From contig CBFIAU010000001.1 in assembly GCA_965660675.1 (NCBI GenBank), forward strand, positions 186,001 through 250,000: DNA of 64,000 nucleotides, given 5' to 3'. Position 1 is the stretch's first letter. Each line of letters begins with the position of its first letter. This document shows positions 8,358 through 15,988 of this stretch, one piece after another. The position numbers and the translations under genes are program-made. The stretch is from UBA12202 sp002691725. Lineage in GTDB: Bacteria > Pseudomonadota > Alphaproteobacteria > Puniceispirillales > UBA1172. The notes beneath the pieces were generated by a model, which made no database searches, was not told where the DNA came from, and saw only the letters and a list, made by a program, of their open reading frames with translations.

Positions 8358-9485
8358 ATGAAGCCATTATTGCCTGTCATTGGACTGATGTCCGGGACTA
8401 GTGTTGATGCTGTTGATGCTGCCCTGATGATGACAAATGGTGAGACGTTTACGCGCACAGGTATCACCGCCAGCCTGCCTTGGCCAGATGAGTTGCGGGC
8501 GCGGATTTTTGATATTGTTGATCACCCTTCCCGCCTTGATGACAGTGATCTCATTCAGGCGATTGAGATTGAGATTGCTGATCACCACGGGCTTGCGGTT
8601 GCCGCGATTTATGATCAAATGAACACCTCCGCTGCCTTAATCGGATTTCACGGTCAGACGGTTTACCATAAGCCCGAAGATAGATATTCCGTGCAGTTAG
8701 GGTCTGGCGCAAGATTAGCTGAGCAAACGGGCTGTCCTGTCATCTATCAATTCCGGCAAAATGATTTGCACCATGGCGGCCAGGGCGCGCCAATAGCCCC
8801 TGTATTTCATGCCGCTATTTTGCAAGAGGCGCAGATAAAGCCGCCAGCCGCGATCATTAATATTGGCGGCATTGCAAATATCACCGCGACCGCCAATGAC
8901 CGGCTAATCAGCATGGATACAGGCCCCGGCAACGCGATGATGGATAGGATGATGCAGCGCCATCAAAATCAGCGTTTTGATGATAATGGCCTGATCGCGG
9001 CATCTGGGGTGAGTGATGATGCCTATATTGAGGCAGTATTATCTCATGACTGGTTTCATCAGCCGCCACCCAAATCACTTGATCGGCTGACCACCGAACA
9101 GATGCTAATCTCTGGCAAGCTTGGAACATGGCTTAATGCCATGCCGCTTGCACATGCTATGGCGAGTTTGGCGGAGATCACGGCAAGGTCTATTCATATC
9201 GCCTGCCAGCTTCTGCCAGAAATGCCTGAAGCTGTGATCCTTGCAGGTGGCGGCGCCAGAAATAGCCATCTGGTCAGCCGCATCAGGCATCATATGAATA
9301 GCGCAACCGATCATGCCATAGCTGTTAATATGATGGATGAACATCATATGGATGGTGATTTTATTGAGGCTGAGTTAATGGCCTACCTTGCCGCCCGTCA
9401 CCATAACAATCTGGCGATCACCTTTCCTGATACAACCGGCATTGATCAGCCGAGAGGCGGCGGTGTCCGCTGTGACCCCATATGA
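8358..9485 (+). CDS. anmK: Anhydro-N-acetylmuramic acid kinase
   Basis: A 375-residue kinase that opens the 1,6-anhydro ring of anhydroMurNAc while phosphorylating it to MurNAc-6-P, the substrate of MurQ. It belongs to the hexokinase/Hsp70/actin fold. GLMSGTSVDAVD at 9-20 is the AnmK N-terminal phosphate loop. NIGGIAN at 168-174 and MDTGPGN at 186-192 contain the catalytic base Asp187. LAGGGARN near residue 296 is the second nucleotide loop. A purine-rich ribosome site precedes ATG 8358. It faces murQ head to head. Length and motifs are normal. Confidence 0.96.
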   Translation: MKPLLPVIGLMSGTSVDAVDAALMMTNGETFTRTGITASLPWPDELRARIFDIVDHPSRLDDSDLIQAIEIEIADHHGLAVAAIYDQMNTSAALIGFHGQTVYHKPEDRYSVQLGSGARLAEQTGCPVIYQFRQNDLHHGGQGAPIAPVFHAAILQEAQIKPPAAIINIGGIANITATANDRLISMDTGPGNAMMDRMMQRHQNQRFDDNGLIAASGVSDDAYIEAVLSHDWFHQPPPKSLDRLTTEQMLISGKLGTWLNAMPLAHAMASLAEITARSIHIACQLLPEMPEAVILAGGGARNSHLVSRIRHHMNSATDHAIAVNMMDEHHMDGDFIEAELMAYLAARHHNNLAITFPDTTGIDQPRGGGVRCDPI

Positions 9486-9507
9486 GATTTGTCTTCTGGC
9501 GTGCGGG

Positions 9508-10200
9508 TTAAATTAACGCATCCGAAGCCCGAACATAAAATGGCCGTATCGGTGGCGGGGGCGGTAAGATGGCTCTGATATCAGCAAACGGAAACCGCTT
9601 ATCATGACGATAAGCCTCCATATAGTGACCATCTGGGGCATTCATTTGCGCCGCACGGAACCGGTTATGGATGCGTATCGCTTCAACAAAACGCTGTGGC
9701 TCTTGGCTTTCATGTGCCATAATTGCCGCTTCCTTGGCGGCCATATGTGATGTGATATCAACATAATATTCTGGCTGAAATCCTATTCCCATCAAACTAT
9801 CGGCAAAAAGCAATGGACAGCGAAAGCCCGCCGCATCAGCAACAAAGCGCGATAGCGCCCGATGATCTGGATGATAATCTTCGGGGGCATGGGTGATCAC
9901 CATATCAGGCTGATGATCAAGAACAGCTTCACGGATATGCGCCGCCGCACCGTCATGCGAGGCCAGTTGGCCATCAGGCAAGGCCAGCATAATAGGCGCA
10001 GCTAATGCGGCTAAACCTGACTTGGCTTCATCTGCGCGTCTAGCGGCAAGCTCCGCCCCCGGATTATCGCCGCCTGCCGCGCCATCGGTTGCGACAATCA
10101 GCGTCAAGGTATCACCGCGCGCCTGACAGACCGACAGCATCCCATACATAAAAATTTCCAAGTCATCAGGATGCGCCCCGATCGCAGTAATATGCGGCAT
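9508..10200 (-). CDS. PIG-L/LmbE family zinc deacetylase
   Basis: A 230-residue member of the PIG-L family, zinc enzymes that remove acetyl (or related) groups from GlcNAc-containing molecules (BshB, MshB, PIG-L). The zinc motif HPDD is at 10-13 and the second ligand is in HPDH at 110-113. There is no signal peptide, so it is cytoplasmic. It sits between anmK and the GH84 gene, convergent to the first and divergent from the second. That suggests a GlcNAc- or muramyl-type substrate released in wall recycling, but the exact substrate is unknown. A bacillithiol-like pathway is the alternative, and no partner gene for that is nearby. Confidence 0.82.
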   Translation of the reverse strand: MPHITAIGAHPDDLEIFMYGMLSVCQARGDTLTLIVATDGAAGGDNPGAELAARRADEAKSGLAALAAPIMLALPDGQLASHDGAAAHIREAVLDHQPDMVITHAPEDYHPDHRALSRFVADAAGFRCPLLFADSLMGIGFQPEYYVDITSHMAAKEAAIMAHESQEPQRFVEAIRIHNRFRAAQMNAPDGHYMEAYRHDKRFPFADIRAILPPPPPIRPFYVRASDALI

Positions 10201-10254
10201 CTTTCCAATCCTCCAGGATCAGTTTAAGATACAATCATAACGAAAGGGGTCACA

Positions 10255-11493
10255 ATGACCAAGACTATTCCGATCAGATATGACGGATATATTGAGGGGT
10301 ATTACGGTCGTCTGCTGTCTTTTGATGACCGCAAGCGCATAGTGAGGCAGTTAAAATCGCTTGGCTTGACCAGCTATTTCTATGCCCCCAAAGATGATTC
10401 CTTTCACCGCTTTAACTGGCGCCAACCTTATCCCGACATCTGGCTTAATGAATGGCAAGACTTTGCCGCAGATGCAGCGGATAAGGGCATTACGGTTATT
10501 GCCGGTTTAGCTCCTGGCCTTGATTTGGATATGCGTTCTGATACGGATATGGCTATCATGGCGGCTAAGCTGAAGCGGTTATGCGGCAACGCTAATGGCA
10601 ATGTTATCCCATGTCTTTTGATGGATGATATCCCCCCCGCAATGGCTGATGCTGATGCTAATGATACGCATATCAAAGAAGGCCAGAGCCATGCTGATCT
10701 AGCGAATAGATTAGCCAGGCAATTAGCCCCTGATCATAGCACCATGATGGTGACACCGCGAGTTTATGCGGATGAGCTTGAGCATGACACACCCGGCTAT
10801 TTAGGCGGATTTGCGGCTGAATATAATCCTGATATCCGGCTCTTTTATTGCGGCCAGTATATCGTCTCGCATGATCTGGATATGACCAAAACGGCGATTT
10901 GTCAGGCTGGTATAGATGCCAGGAATATTATAATCTGGGATAATCTTTACGCCAATGATTACTGCCCAAGACGGCTTTTCCTTGGTGCTTGGGATGCCAG
11001 TAGTTGGGATAGCGGTAGTTGGGATGGCCGATCAGACGCCGCGCATAAGACAAGTGGCGTCATGCTAAACCCAACCGGAATGATTGAAACCGATCTTGTC
11101 TTGCTCAATATTATGGCCGCCAACAATACCATTGGTGACAGCCTTGGTGATACTATTACCGCTTGGCAAAAGGTGCTTCAACAGCATGGAGTTCCTGATG
11201 CTTTTTTTGAAGTCGCGCATGTCTTTGACCGGCCTGTTCATCCCAGCCTGGCCAATGATGAGATGCCAGATACCAATACTGAGACCATGCTAGCCGCCCT
11301 TGATGAGCTGCTGTGGCGATGGAAATCGCCATTGGCGCGCGAATGGTACCCTTACCTTATGGGCTTGCGCGGTGATCTGCTGATGCTGTCAGGGGCGGCA
11401 GATGACCTGCGGCAAGCCAAGATTATGCCGCCCTATTTGCGCTATCTTTATCAAAACAAAAAAGGCAAAGCCAAAGGAAAACCAACCAGATGA
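10255..11493 (+). CDS. GH84 family beta-N-acetylglucosaminidase (O-GlcNAcase-like)
   Basis: A 412-residue glycoside hydrolase of family 84, which uses substrate-assisted catalysis with two adjacent aspartates. IEGYYGR is at 13-19, FYAPKDD at 42-48, the catalytic pair Asp124-Asp125 in LLMDDIP, and WDNLYANDY at 228-236 as in human OGA. The family includes human O-GlcNAcase, clostridial NagJ and a characterised enzyme from the alphaproteobacterium Oceanicola granulosus. No signal peptide or carbohydrate-binding module is present, so it should be cytoplasmic. Lying between recycling genes and coupled by ATGA to the M19 dipeptidase gene, it probably removes GlcNAc from anhydro-muropeptides, as NagZ does elsewhere; that role is inference. 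A WD pentapeptide triplet follows the active-site loop (245-259). Confidence 0.9.
   Translation: MTKTIPIRYDGYIEGYYGRLLSFDDRKRIVRQLKSLGLTSYFYAPKDDSFHRFNWRQPYPDIWLNEWQDFAADAADKGITVIAGLAPGLDLDMRSDTDMAIMAAKLKRLCGNANGNVIPCLLMDDIPPAMADADANDTHIKEGQSHADLANRLARQLAPDHSTMMVTPRVYADELEHDTPGYLGGFAAEYNPDIRLFYCGQYIVSHDLDMTKTAICQAGIDARNIIIWDNLYANDYCPRRLFLGAWDASSWDSGSWDGRSDAAHKTSGVMLNPTGMIETDLVLLNIMAANNTIGDSLGDTITAWQKVLQQHGVPDAFFEVAHVFDRPVHPSLANDEMPDTNTETMLAALDELLWRWKSPLAREWYPYLMGLRGDLLMLSGAADDLRQAKIMPPYLRYLYQNKKGKAKGKPTR
10984..11028 (+). repeat. 15-bp x3 in-frame repeat in the GH84 gene
   Basis: Three imperfect 15-bp units (10984-10998, 10999-11013, 11014-11028), each with the core TTGGGAT, encode GAWDA-SSWDS-GSWDG. 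They sit directly after the conserved CPRRLFLG segment next to the active site. Confidence 0.9.
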
Positions 11494-12518
11494 CAGCAGT
11501 ATTTGACGGCCATAATGACGCATTACTTCGGCTCTGGCGGCAAGGCCAGATCAACGGCGACACCCATGGCAATAGTTTCATCACTGGCACAGCAGAAGGC
11601 CAGCTTGACTTGCCGAAAGCGCGGCGTGGCCAAATGATTGGCGGCCTCTTTGCTATGTTTACGCCAGCACCTGATAGGGACGGCAATATTCTTAACCTTG
11701 ATCCGGTTGATCATTCTGACGCGCTAGCCGCCACTAATGCGATGTTTGGCATTGCTGAGCATCTGGCGAATGATCATCCTGATCAGATCAAAATCTGTCA
11801 TAAGGCCGAAGATATTCGCGCCGCTATGACAAATGATCAGATGGCTATGGTGATGCATATCGAAGGCGCCGAAGCGATTAAACCTGATCTGTCTAACCTT
11901 GATGCGTTTTATGATCGGGGATTGCGATCACTTGGTCCGGTCTGGTCTCGGCCAAATGATTTTGCTGTTGGCGTGCCTTTTGAATATCCTGCCTCGCCTG
12001 ATATCGGAACAGGGCTTACCGATGCTGGCCGTGCCTTGATCACCGCCTGCAATAAAAAACGCATCATGATTGATCTCTCGCATATGAACGAGGCTGGCTT
12101 TTGGGATATTGCCGCTATCACCGATGCGCCATTAGTGGCAACCCATTCCAATGCCCATAGTATTTGCGCCGCATCACGCAATCTGACCAATCGTCAGCTT
12201 GATGCCATTGCTGAGAGCGGCGGTCTGGTTGGCGTTAATTTTGCTGTTGGGTTTTTGCGTCCTGATGGTCAGAAAAACCCTGATATGGCGCTTGCGGTGA
12301 TCATTCGCCATCTCGATCATTTGTTATCGCATTTAGGGGAAAGCGGGCTAGCGCTAGGGTCAGATTTTGATGGTGCTGAAATGGCACATGATCTCAATAA
12401 CGCGAGGGATTTGCCGAACCTGATTACCGCCATGAAAGCGGCAGGTTTTGGTGATGATCTGATCAGGCGTATCTGTCATCAGAACTGGATTAATATGATC
12501 AAACAGGTGATCGGCTAG
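11490..12518 (+). CDS. Membrane dipeptidase family zinc peptidase (M19)
   Basis: A 342-residue amidohydrolase-fold dipeptidase of family M19 (renal dipeptidase type), which hydrolyses dipeptides and tolerates D-amino acids. Binuclear zinc ligands can be placed at His8 and Asp10 (DGHND), Glu125 (HIEGAEA), His198 (DLSHMN) and His219 (THSNAH), with GSDFDGA further on. No signal peptide or lipid anchor is visible, so a cytoplasmic role is likely. Coupled by ATGA to the GH84 gene, it probably cleaves the L-Ala-D-Glu or D-Ala-containing dipeptides left by the NlpC/P60 peptidase. Its stop overlaps the stop of the convergent antiporter gene by 4 bp. Confidence 0.9.
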   Translation: MTAVFDGHNDALLRLWRQGQINGDTHGNSFITGTAEGQLDLPKARRGQMIGGLFAMFTPAPDRDGNILNLDPVDHSDALAATNAMFGIAEHLANDHPDQIKICHKAEDIRAAMTNDQMAMVMHIEGAEAIKPDLSNLDAFYDRGLRSLGPVWSRPNDFAVGVPFEYPASPDIGTGLTDAGRALITACNKKRIMIDLSHMNEAGFWDIAAITDAPLVATHSNAHSICAASRNLTNRQLDAIAESGGLVGVNFAVGFLRPDGQKNPDMALAVIIRHLDHLLSHLGESGLALGSDFDGAEMAHDLNNARDLPNLITAMKAAGFGDDLIRRICHQNWINMIKQVIG

Positions 12519-13531
12519 CCAGCTATTGAACCAGTGGTAAATAGCCAGATCAGATAGCCGCCATAAGCCGCCAGCATGACACCACCAAGAAAGCGTGGCA
12601 GGCGTGATAAAACCATAATCGCGCCACCAGTTAATGCGACAATCGCCAGTGATATCGGAATATCCATCGCAATGATCTGCGGCGCAACATTGAGCGGCGT
12701 GATAAGCGCGGTAATACCCAAAATACTCAAAATATTGAACAGCGTTGAGCCCATAATATTTCCGATAATCACATCATCATGACGTTTCAAAGCGGCCGGT
12801 ATCATCGCCGCTAATTCAGGCAGAGATGTTCCCACCGCAACAAGCGTTAGGCCAATAACCGCCTCACTAATGCCAATAGATCGCGCCATCGCTGAGGCAC
12901 CACCAACAAGAAAATCAGCACCAGCAAGCAGCATGATAATACCAACCGCGCTCAGCATTAAGCCGGCAAGGACGCTCTGATCCAGATTAAACTCATCCGC
13001 CTCATGCGTGTAGGTTGATGCCTCAGCACTATCTGGCGCCTCTGAGCGATCGCCTCCAGCGGTCTGTGGGCGCCGTGATAAGGCAATGCAATATCCCAAA
13101 TAGCTCAATAAAATGGCCAGCATGATGCCGCCCTCGGCTGTGCTGATGATGCCGTCTTGGGCAAATATGAGCAAAATTATCGCTGATATAATCACCGCCC
13201 CCGAATCACGTTTAATGGCCGGGTCCTTGCAGAACACAGGGGTGATGATAATCGCTAAACCAAGAATAAGCAGAAAGTTAGCAATATTACTGCCGACAAC
13301 ATTACCAACGGCGATATCTGGACTACCGCTCAAGGTTGCGCTGATGGATACCAGCAACTCAGGCGCGGATGTGCCAAAGCCAACAACAATCATACCAACA
13401 AGCACCTTTGATATGCCCAGCTTAATCGCCAGCGTGACGCTGCCGCGAACAACCAGATCGCCACCAAAAGTCAGCAAAATAATGCCAAGGATAATATAGA
13501 ATAACTGCCAAAGCAGATCAGGTGATCCCAT
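12515..13531 (-). CDS. Calcium/sodium antiporter, CaCA family (YrbG-like)
   Basis: A 338-residue inner-membrane exchanger with about ten membrane helices in two inverted halves. The alpha-1 repeat carries GNVVGSNIANFLLILG and the alpha-2 repeat GNIMGSTLFNILSILG, the ion-binding signature of the K+-dependent Na+/Ca2+ exchanger-related family. The halves are joined by a hydrophilic, acidic loop (about residues 152-187, with SEAPDSAEAS and THEADEFNLD) longer than in E. coli YrbG. It is convergent with the M19 gene with 4 bp overlap and is probably transcribed alone. The ion transported is inferred from the family. Confidence 0.9.
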   Translation of the reverse strand: MGSPDLLWQLFYIILGIILLTFGGDLVVRGSVTLAIKLGISKVLVGMIVVGFGTSAPELLVSISATLSGSPDIAVGNVVGSNIANFLLILGLAIIITPVFCKDPAIKRDSGAVIISAIILLIFAQDGIISTAEGGIMLAILLSYLGYCIALSRRPQTAGGDRSEAPDSAEASTYTHEADEFNLDQSVLAGLMLSAVGIIMLLAGADFLVGGASAMARSIGISEAVIGLTLVAVGTSLPELAAMIPAALKRHDDVIIGNIMGSTLFNILSILGITALITPLNVAPQIIAMDIPISLAIVALTGGAIMVLSRLPRFLGGVMLAAYGGYLIWLFTTGSIAG

Positions 13532-13610
13532 GTATTTTATTATTCCCCCGAAACCCTCAAAACCTGCCCATTAATAAATGGCATCACGCCAGGGCGCAAT
13601 CATAAATGAT

Positions 13611-14489
13611 TTACGGCTTAAATGTAGCATCCATTGTTTTCATGCCAGCAGCAGTAACAACCATACCCCGAAACTGATTTGGTATTTGATCCGATATTTG
13701 ATCTGGTGATGATGCCAGCGCCACCGTCGCCGCGGCGCCTTGAATATACGCCGCCGTGCCACGATATGACATCTCCGATGGCAGATGCCCCAGATATGAT
13801 GTTGCCAGCGATAACAGCCAAGTTGCCTGCATGGGGCCATGAACGACTAGCCCCGGATGGCGTTCTTCGCCCATACTATAGTCTTTGTCATAATGAATAC
13901 GGTGGCCATTGAATGTCAGCGCCGAATACCGGAACATCATGACAGTATCAGGATGAACCGACCAACTGGCCAGAGTTTCGGCCTGATTATCAGGCAGAAC
14001 CGTTTTCTCACTAGCCGCGGCAACAGGGGTAATTTCGGCGCGATAGACAATGTTTTGATCTTCTTCCAATATCACATGCCCATCACCCCGATAGTGATGG
14101 GTGACAGTGACAAAACACAAATCACCGCTGCGTCCAGACTTAAAAGCGATATTGCTGATAGTAGATTGCTTGGTGATCGTCTGGCCACGTTCAAATTGAC
14201 CATGAAAGCGCAATGATCCGCCCGCCCACATGCGCCGAGGATATGGAATCTCAGGCAGATATATGCCCAATTTTGGATGCCCATCACCGCCAAGTTTATC
14301 GCTGGTCAGGGCATCAGGGGACAAGCACCAAAATATCCCCGGCGGAACCGCCACTTGATCAGCGATATGATCGCCAAAGGTGGCTTGAAACTGTTCGATT
14401 AGCCGATCTGAAATGATATCCTGACGTTCGGTCTGGCGACCAATCCAATGCGCAAACTGGCTCTGTAAATCCTCTGTCTTCGCTACCAT
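13611..14489 (-). CDS. MaoC/FAS1-type acyl-CoA dehydratase-hydratase
   Basis: A 292-residue double hot-dog protein resembling HTD2-like 3-hydroxyacyl thioester dehydratases and mesaconyl-C4-CoA/itaconyl-CoA hydratases. The N-terminal half is the FAS1-like dehydratase domain (PYPRRMWAGG at 83-92). The C-terminal half carries LTFNGHRIHYD at 191-201 and PGLVVHGP at 212-219, the (de)hydratase signature. The reaction is addition or removal of water on an acyl-CoA; the exact substrate is not determined by the sequence. The neighbours give no pathway: a cation antiporter downstream and a cyclase-like protein upstream. Probably a single gene. Confidence 0.8.
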   Translation of the reverse strand: MVAKTEDLQSQFAHWIGRQTERQDIISDRLIEQFQATFGDHIADQVAVPPGIFWCLSPDALTSDKLGGDGHPKLGIYLPEIPYPRRMWAGGSLRFHGQFERGQTITKQSTISNIAFKSGRSGDLCFVTVTHHYRGDGHVILEEDQNIVYRAEITPVAAASEKTVLPDNQAETLASWSVHPDTVMMFRYSALTFNGHRIHYDKDYSMGEERHPGLVVHGPMQATWLLSLATSYLGHLPSEMSYRGTAAYIQGAAATVALASSPDQISDQIPNQFRGMVVTAAGMKTMDATFKP

Positions 14490-14560
14490 CCTAAATATCC
14501 TCTAACATGCCGCCGCATATTAGCATATTTTTGAGAAAATCAGAGCCAGAATATAGGAAT

Positions 14561-14600
14561 ATGAGATTATGAGATTAAAGGGTGGGGTTAAAGGGTGGGG
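14561..14600. repeat. Two adjoining tandem duplications (8 bp x2, 13 bp x2)
   Basis: ATGAGATT is repeated at 14561-14568 and 14569-14576. TTAAAGGGTGGGG is repeated exactly at 14575-14587 and 14588-14600. The DUF2652 gene stop follows at once (14601-14603), so the duplication lies just downstream of that gene. Confidence 0.95.
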
Positions 14601-15332
14601 TTATTTCCGCGCGACGCCACGTTTTAATGGGGCGGAGACAAAATACCCTAATTGCCGGAACCAGTTCCGCATCCATGACCGGCTTTTGATCGTGTCATTT
14701 TCAGGATCGGGCGTACTCAATATCAGACAGTCAAGATCAGTCTTTCCAAAACCGTCAATATCTTCGGTAACTTTTGAAAACATGGCAGCATTTTCGGCAG
14801 AAAGTTTCTGGCTAAACTCCTCGCTGACAAGCCAATATTCATTGCTGTTAATGTTATTTTTTAACATTCGGTGGACAAAGATCACTGTCTCGCCTGCAAT
14901 TTCTTCAAATTGACGGATCGTCTTTAACAGATAATCACCATGATGAACGACAATTTTAAGCCTTAGGTTTTTTGATTGCATACACGGCTCGCACCCACAA
15001 GCCTGAACAAAGACCAGCGCATTGGCCTTTTTCTGAAAGGCGGCTTGCGCGCGCTCCATAGCCGCATAAATGTCATCTGCCTGATGCTCGTTTGCCGTCT
15101 CATCAACATGAAAAAACGCCGCATCACCTTCAAGTTTATTCAGCTTCATTGTCGGCTCAATGGCCTCAATGACAGCTTCCAGCAAATCCGAGACAATCGC
15201 CTCGGCATGGCTTTCATAAATATTTGCGGCGAATGCACCTACTGCTGATTTTTTGCGCAGATTATGAAGTCGGACAAACTCTGTATAACCGCTAATATCG
15301 GCGACCAGTAAAAAACCCCGTTCTTGCATCAC
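14601..15332 (-). CDS. DUF2652 protein with class III cyclase-like fold
   Basis: A 243-residue protein of the DUF2652 family, related to adenylate/guanylate cyclase catalytic domains. LLVADISGYTEF at 8-19 and KLEGDAAFF at 66-74 keep the two metal-binding aspartates of class III cyclases (Asp12, Asp70). An unusual CGCEPC cluster (112-117) may bind metal or form disulfides. The C-terminal third, after LVSEEFSQKL, has no cyclase counterpart that I recognise. Biochemical activity in this family is not established to my knowledge. It stands alone on the minus strand, upstream of the MaoC-like gene by 111 bp, and has no visible sensor domain. Confidence 0.72.
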   Translation of the reverse strand: MMQERGFLLVADISGYTEFVRLHNLRKKSAVGAFAANIYESHAEAIVSDLLEAVIEAIEPTMKLNKLEGDAAFFHVDETANEHQADDIYAAMERAQAAFQKKANALVFVQACGCEPCMQSKNLRLKIVVHHGDYLLKTIRQFEEIAGETVIFVHRMLKNNINSNEYWLVSEEFSQKLSAENAAMFSKVTEDIDGFGKTDLDCLILSTPDPENDTIKSRSWMRNWFRQLGYFVSAPLKRGVARK

Positions 15333-15498
15333 TCACCCCAACACCACTAAAGCCATATCCGAGTATAACACAGCATTTATTAATTATTTCTAATAAGATT
15401 GTAAAATCCTCAAAACCTGCATCTAATGCGACAAGATCATGGGTTTTGCTTAGGGACCTTATTCAAAACAAAGGCGTTATTCGATATGAAGGCGCTTA

Positions 15499-15588
15499 TG
15501 GCGGAGAGAGGGGGATTCGAACCCCCGATGGGCTTTCGCCCATACCGGTTTTCGAGACCGGCGCATTCAACCACTCTGCCACCTCTCC
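15499..15588 (-). tRNA. tRNA-Ser (anticodon CGA)
   Basis: A 90-nt tRNA on the minus strand with a complete cloverleaf. The acceptor stem GGAGAGG pairs with TCTCTCC (one G-U), followed by discriminator G and an encoded CCA (15501-15499). The anticodon stem CCGGT/ACCGG encloses CTCGAAA, anticodon CGA at 15554-15552, which reads UCG. The long variable arm ATGGGCGAAAGCCCAT is typical of serine tRNA. The T arm is GGGGG-TTCGAAT-CCCCC. No other tRNA was found in the window. Confidence 0.97.
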
Positions 15589-15622
15589 TTTGATCTATCC
15601 TGTCTAGCCTGACATGATCAAA

Positions 15623-15646
15623 CTGGCAAGTCTTCTGGCAAGTCAT
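15623..15646. repeat. 12-bp tandem duplication upstream of tRNA-Ser
   Basis: CTGGCAAGTCTT (15623-15634) is followed by CTGGCAAGTCAT (15635-15646) and the start of a third unit, CTGGC. A diverged copy, ACAAGTCTTTTGGCA, occurs about 15 bp further on. Confidence 0.9.
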
Positions 15647-15771
15647 CTGGCCATCCATTAAACAAGTCTTTTGGCATATCTAAATCTCATATCTCATGAA
15701 ACTGCCAGCAGGGATAAAATAAACACCAAACGCCTTCAATCAACCTGACTAAACACATGACGAAACCTCTC

Positions 15772-15837
15772 ACAAAAACCCGGCAAAACAAGTGACAAAA
15801 ACCCGAAAAAACAAGTCACAAACCAGTCACAAAACCC
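15772..15837. repeat. 23-bp tandem repeat abutting the rplU promoter
   Basis: Two 23-bp units (15772-15794, 15795-15817) match at 20 of 23 positions and share ACAAAAACCCG and AAAACAAGT. Two shortened echoes follow (15818-15828, 15829-15837). The array ends at the base before the -35 box of the rplU promoter. Confidence 0.88.
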
Positions 15838-15865
15838 TTGACAAACCATGGGTTATGTCTATATT
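15838..15865 (+). promoter_or_regulatory. Strong sigma70-type promoter for rplU-rpmA
   Basis: A consensus TTGACA (15838-15843), 16-bp spacer and TATATT (15860-15865), about 120 bp upstream of rplU. It is the best match to a consensus promoter in the window and fits a highly expressed ribosomal protein operon. Confidence 0.65.
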
Positions 15866-15887
15866 TCGCCAATCTAATACCATTATT

Positions 15888-15912
15888 GGGACAGATGCGT
15901 TTATGTTGTCCC
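15888..15912 (+). promoter_or_regulatory. Hairpin in the rplU leader
   Basis: GGGACA (15888-15893) can pair with TGTCCC (15907-15912) around a 13-nt loop in the predicted 5' untranslated region. It could be a ribosomal-protein autoregulation element, but I do not recognise a known leader family and no T-run follows it. Confidence 0.4.
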
Positions 15913-15988
15913 CATTTTCGTGATAGTTAATTGCTGATACAACTGACGTATTCTGGTAAATAGCATCACCTATAACGGATGAATGAAT

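Larger units (their letters stand above)
15589..15988. other. 400-bp intergenic region between tRNA-Ser and rplU
   Basis: The largest gap in the window. I see no credible coding frame. From left to right it holds a 12-bp tandem duplication, an AT-rich stretch, a purine/cytosine-biased 23-bp repeat, a strong promoter and a leader with a GGGACA/TGTCCC hairpin; each is listed separately. The A- and C-rich bias between about 15720 and 15837 differs clearly from the surroundings. Confidence 0.7.

Noticed and set aside
13532..13610. Possible gene remnant in the gap after the antiporter start
   Set aside because: A short frame with PLINGITPGRNHK looked protein-like but is too short to assign and has no neighbouring homology.
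13857..14216. Plus-strand open frame of 119 codons
   Set aside because: Antisense to the MaoC-like hydratase gene, which has clear conserved motifs; no ribosome site or family match.
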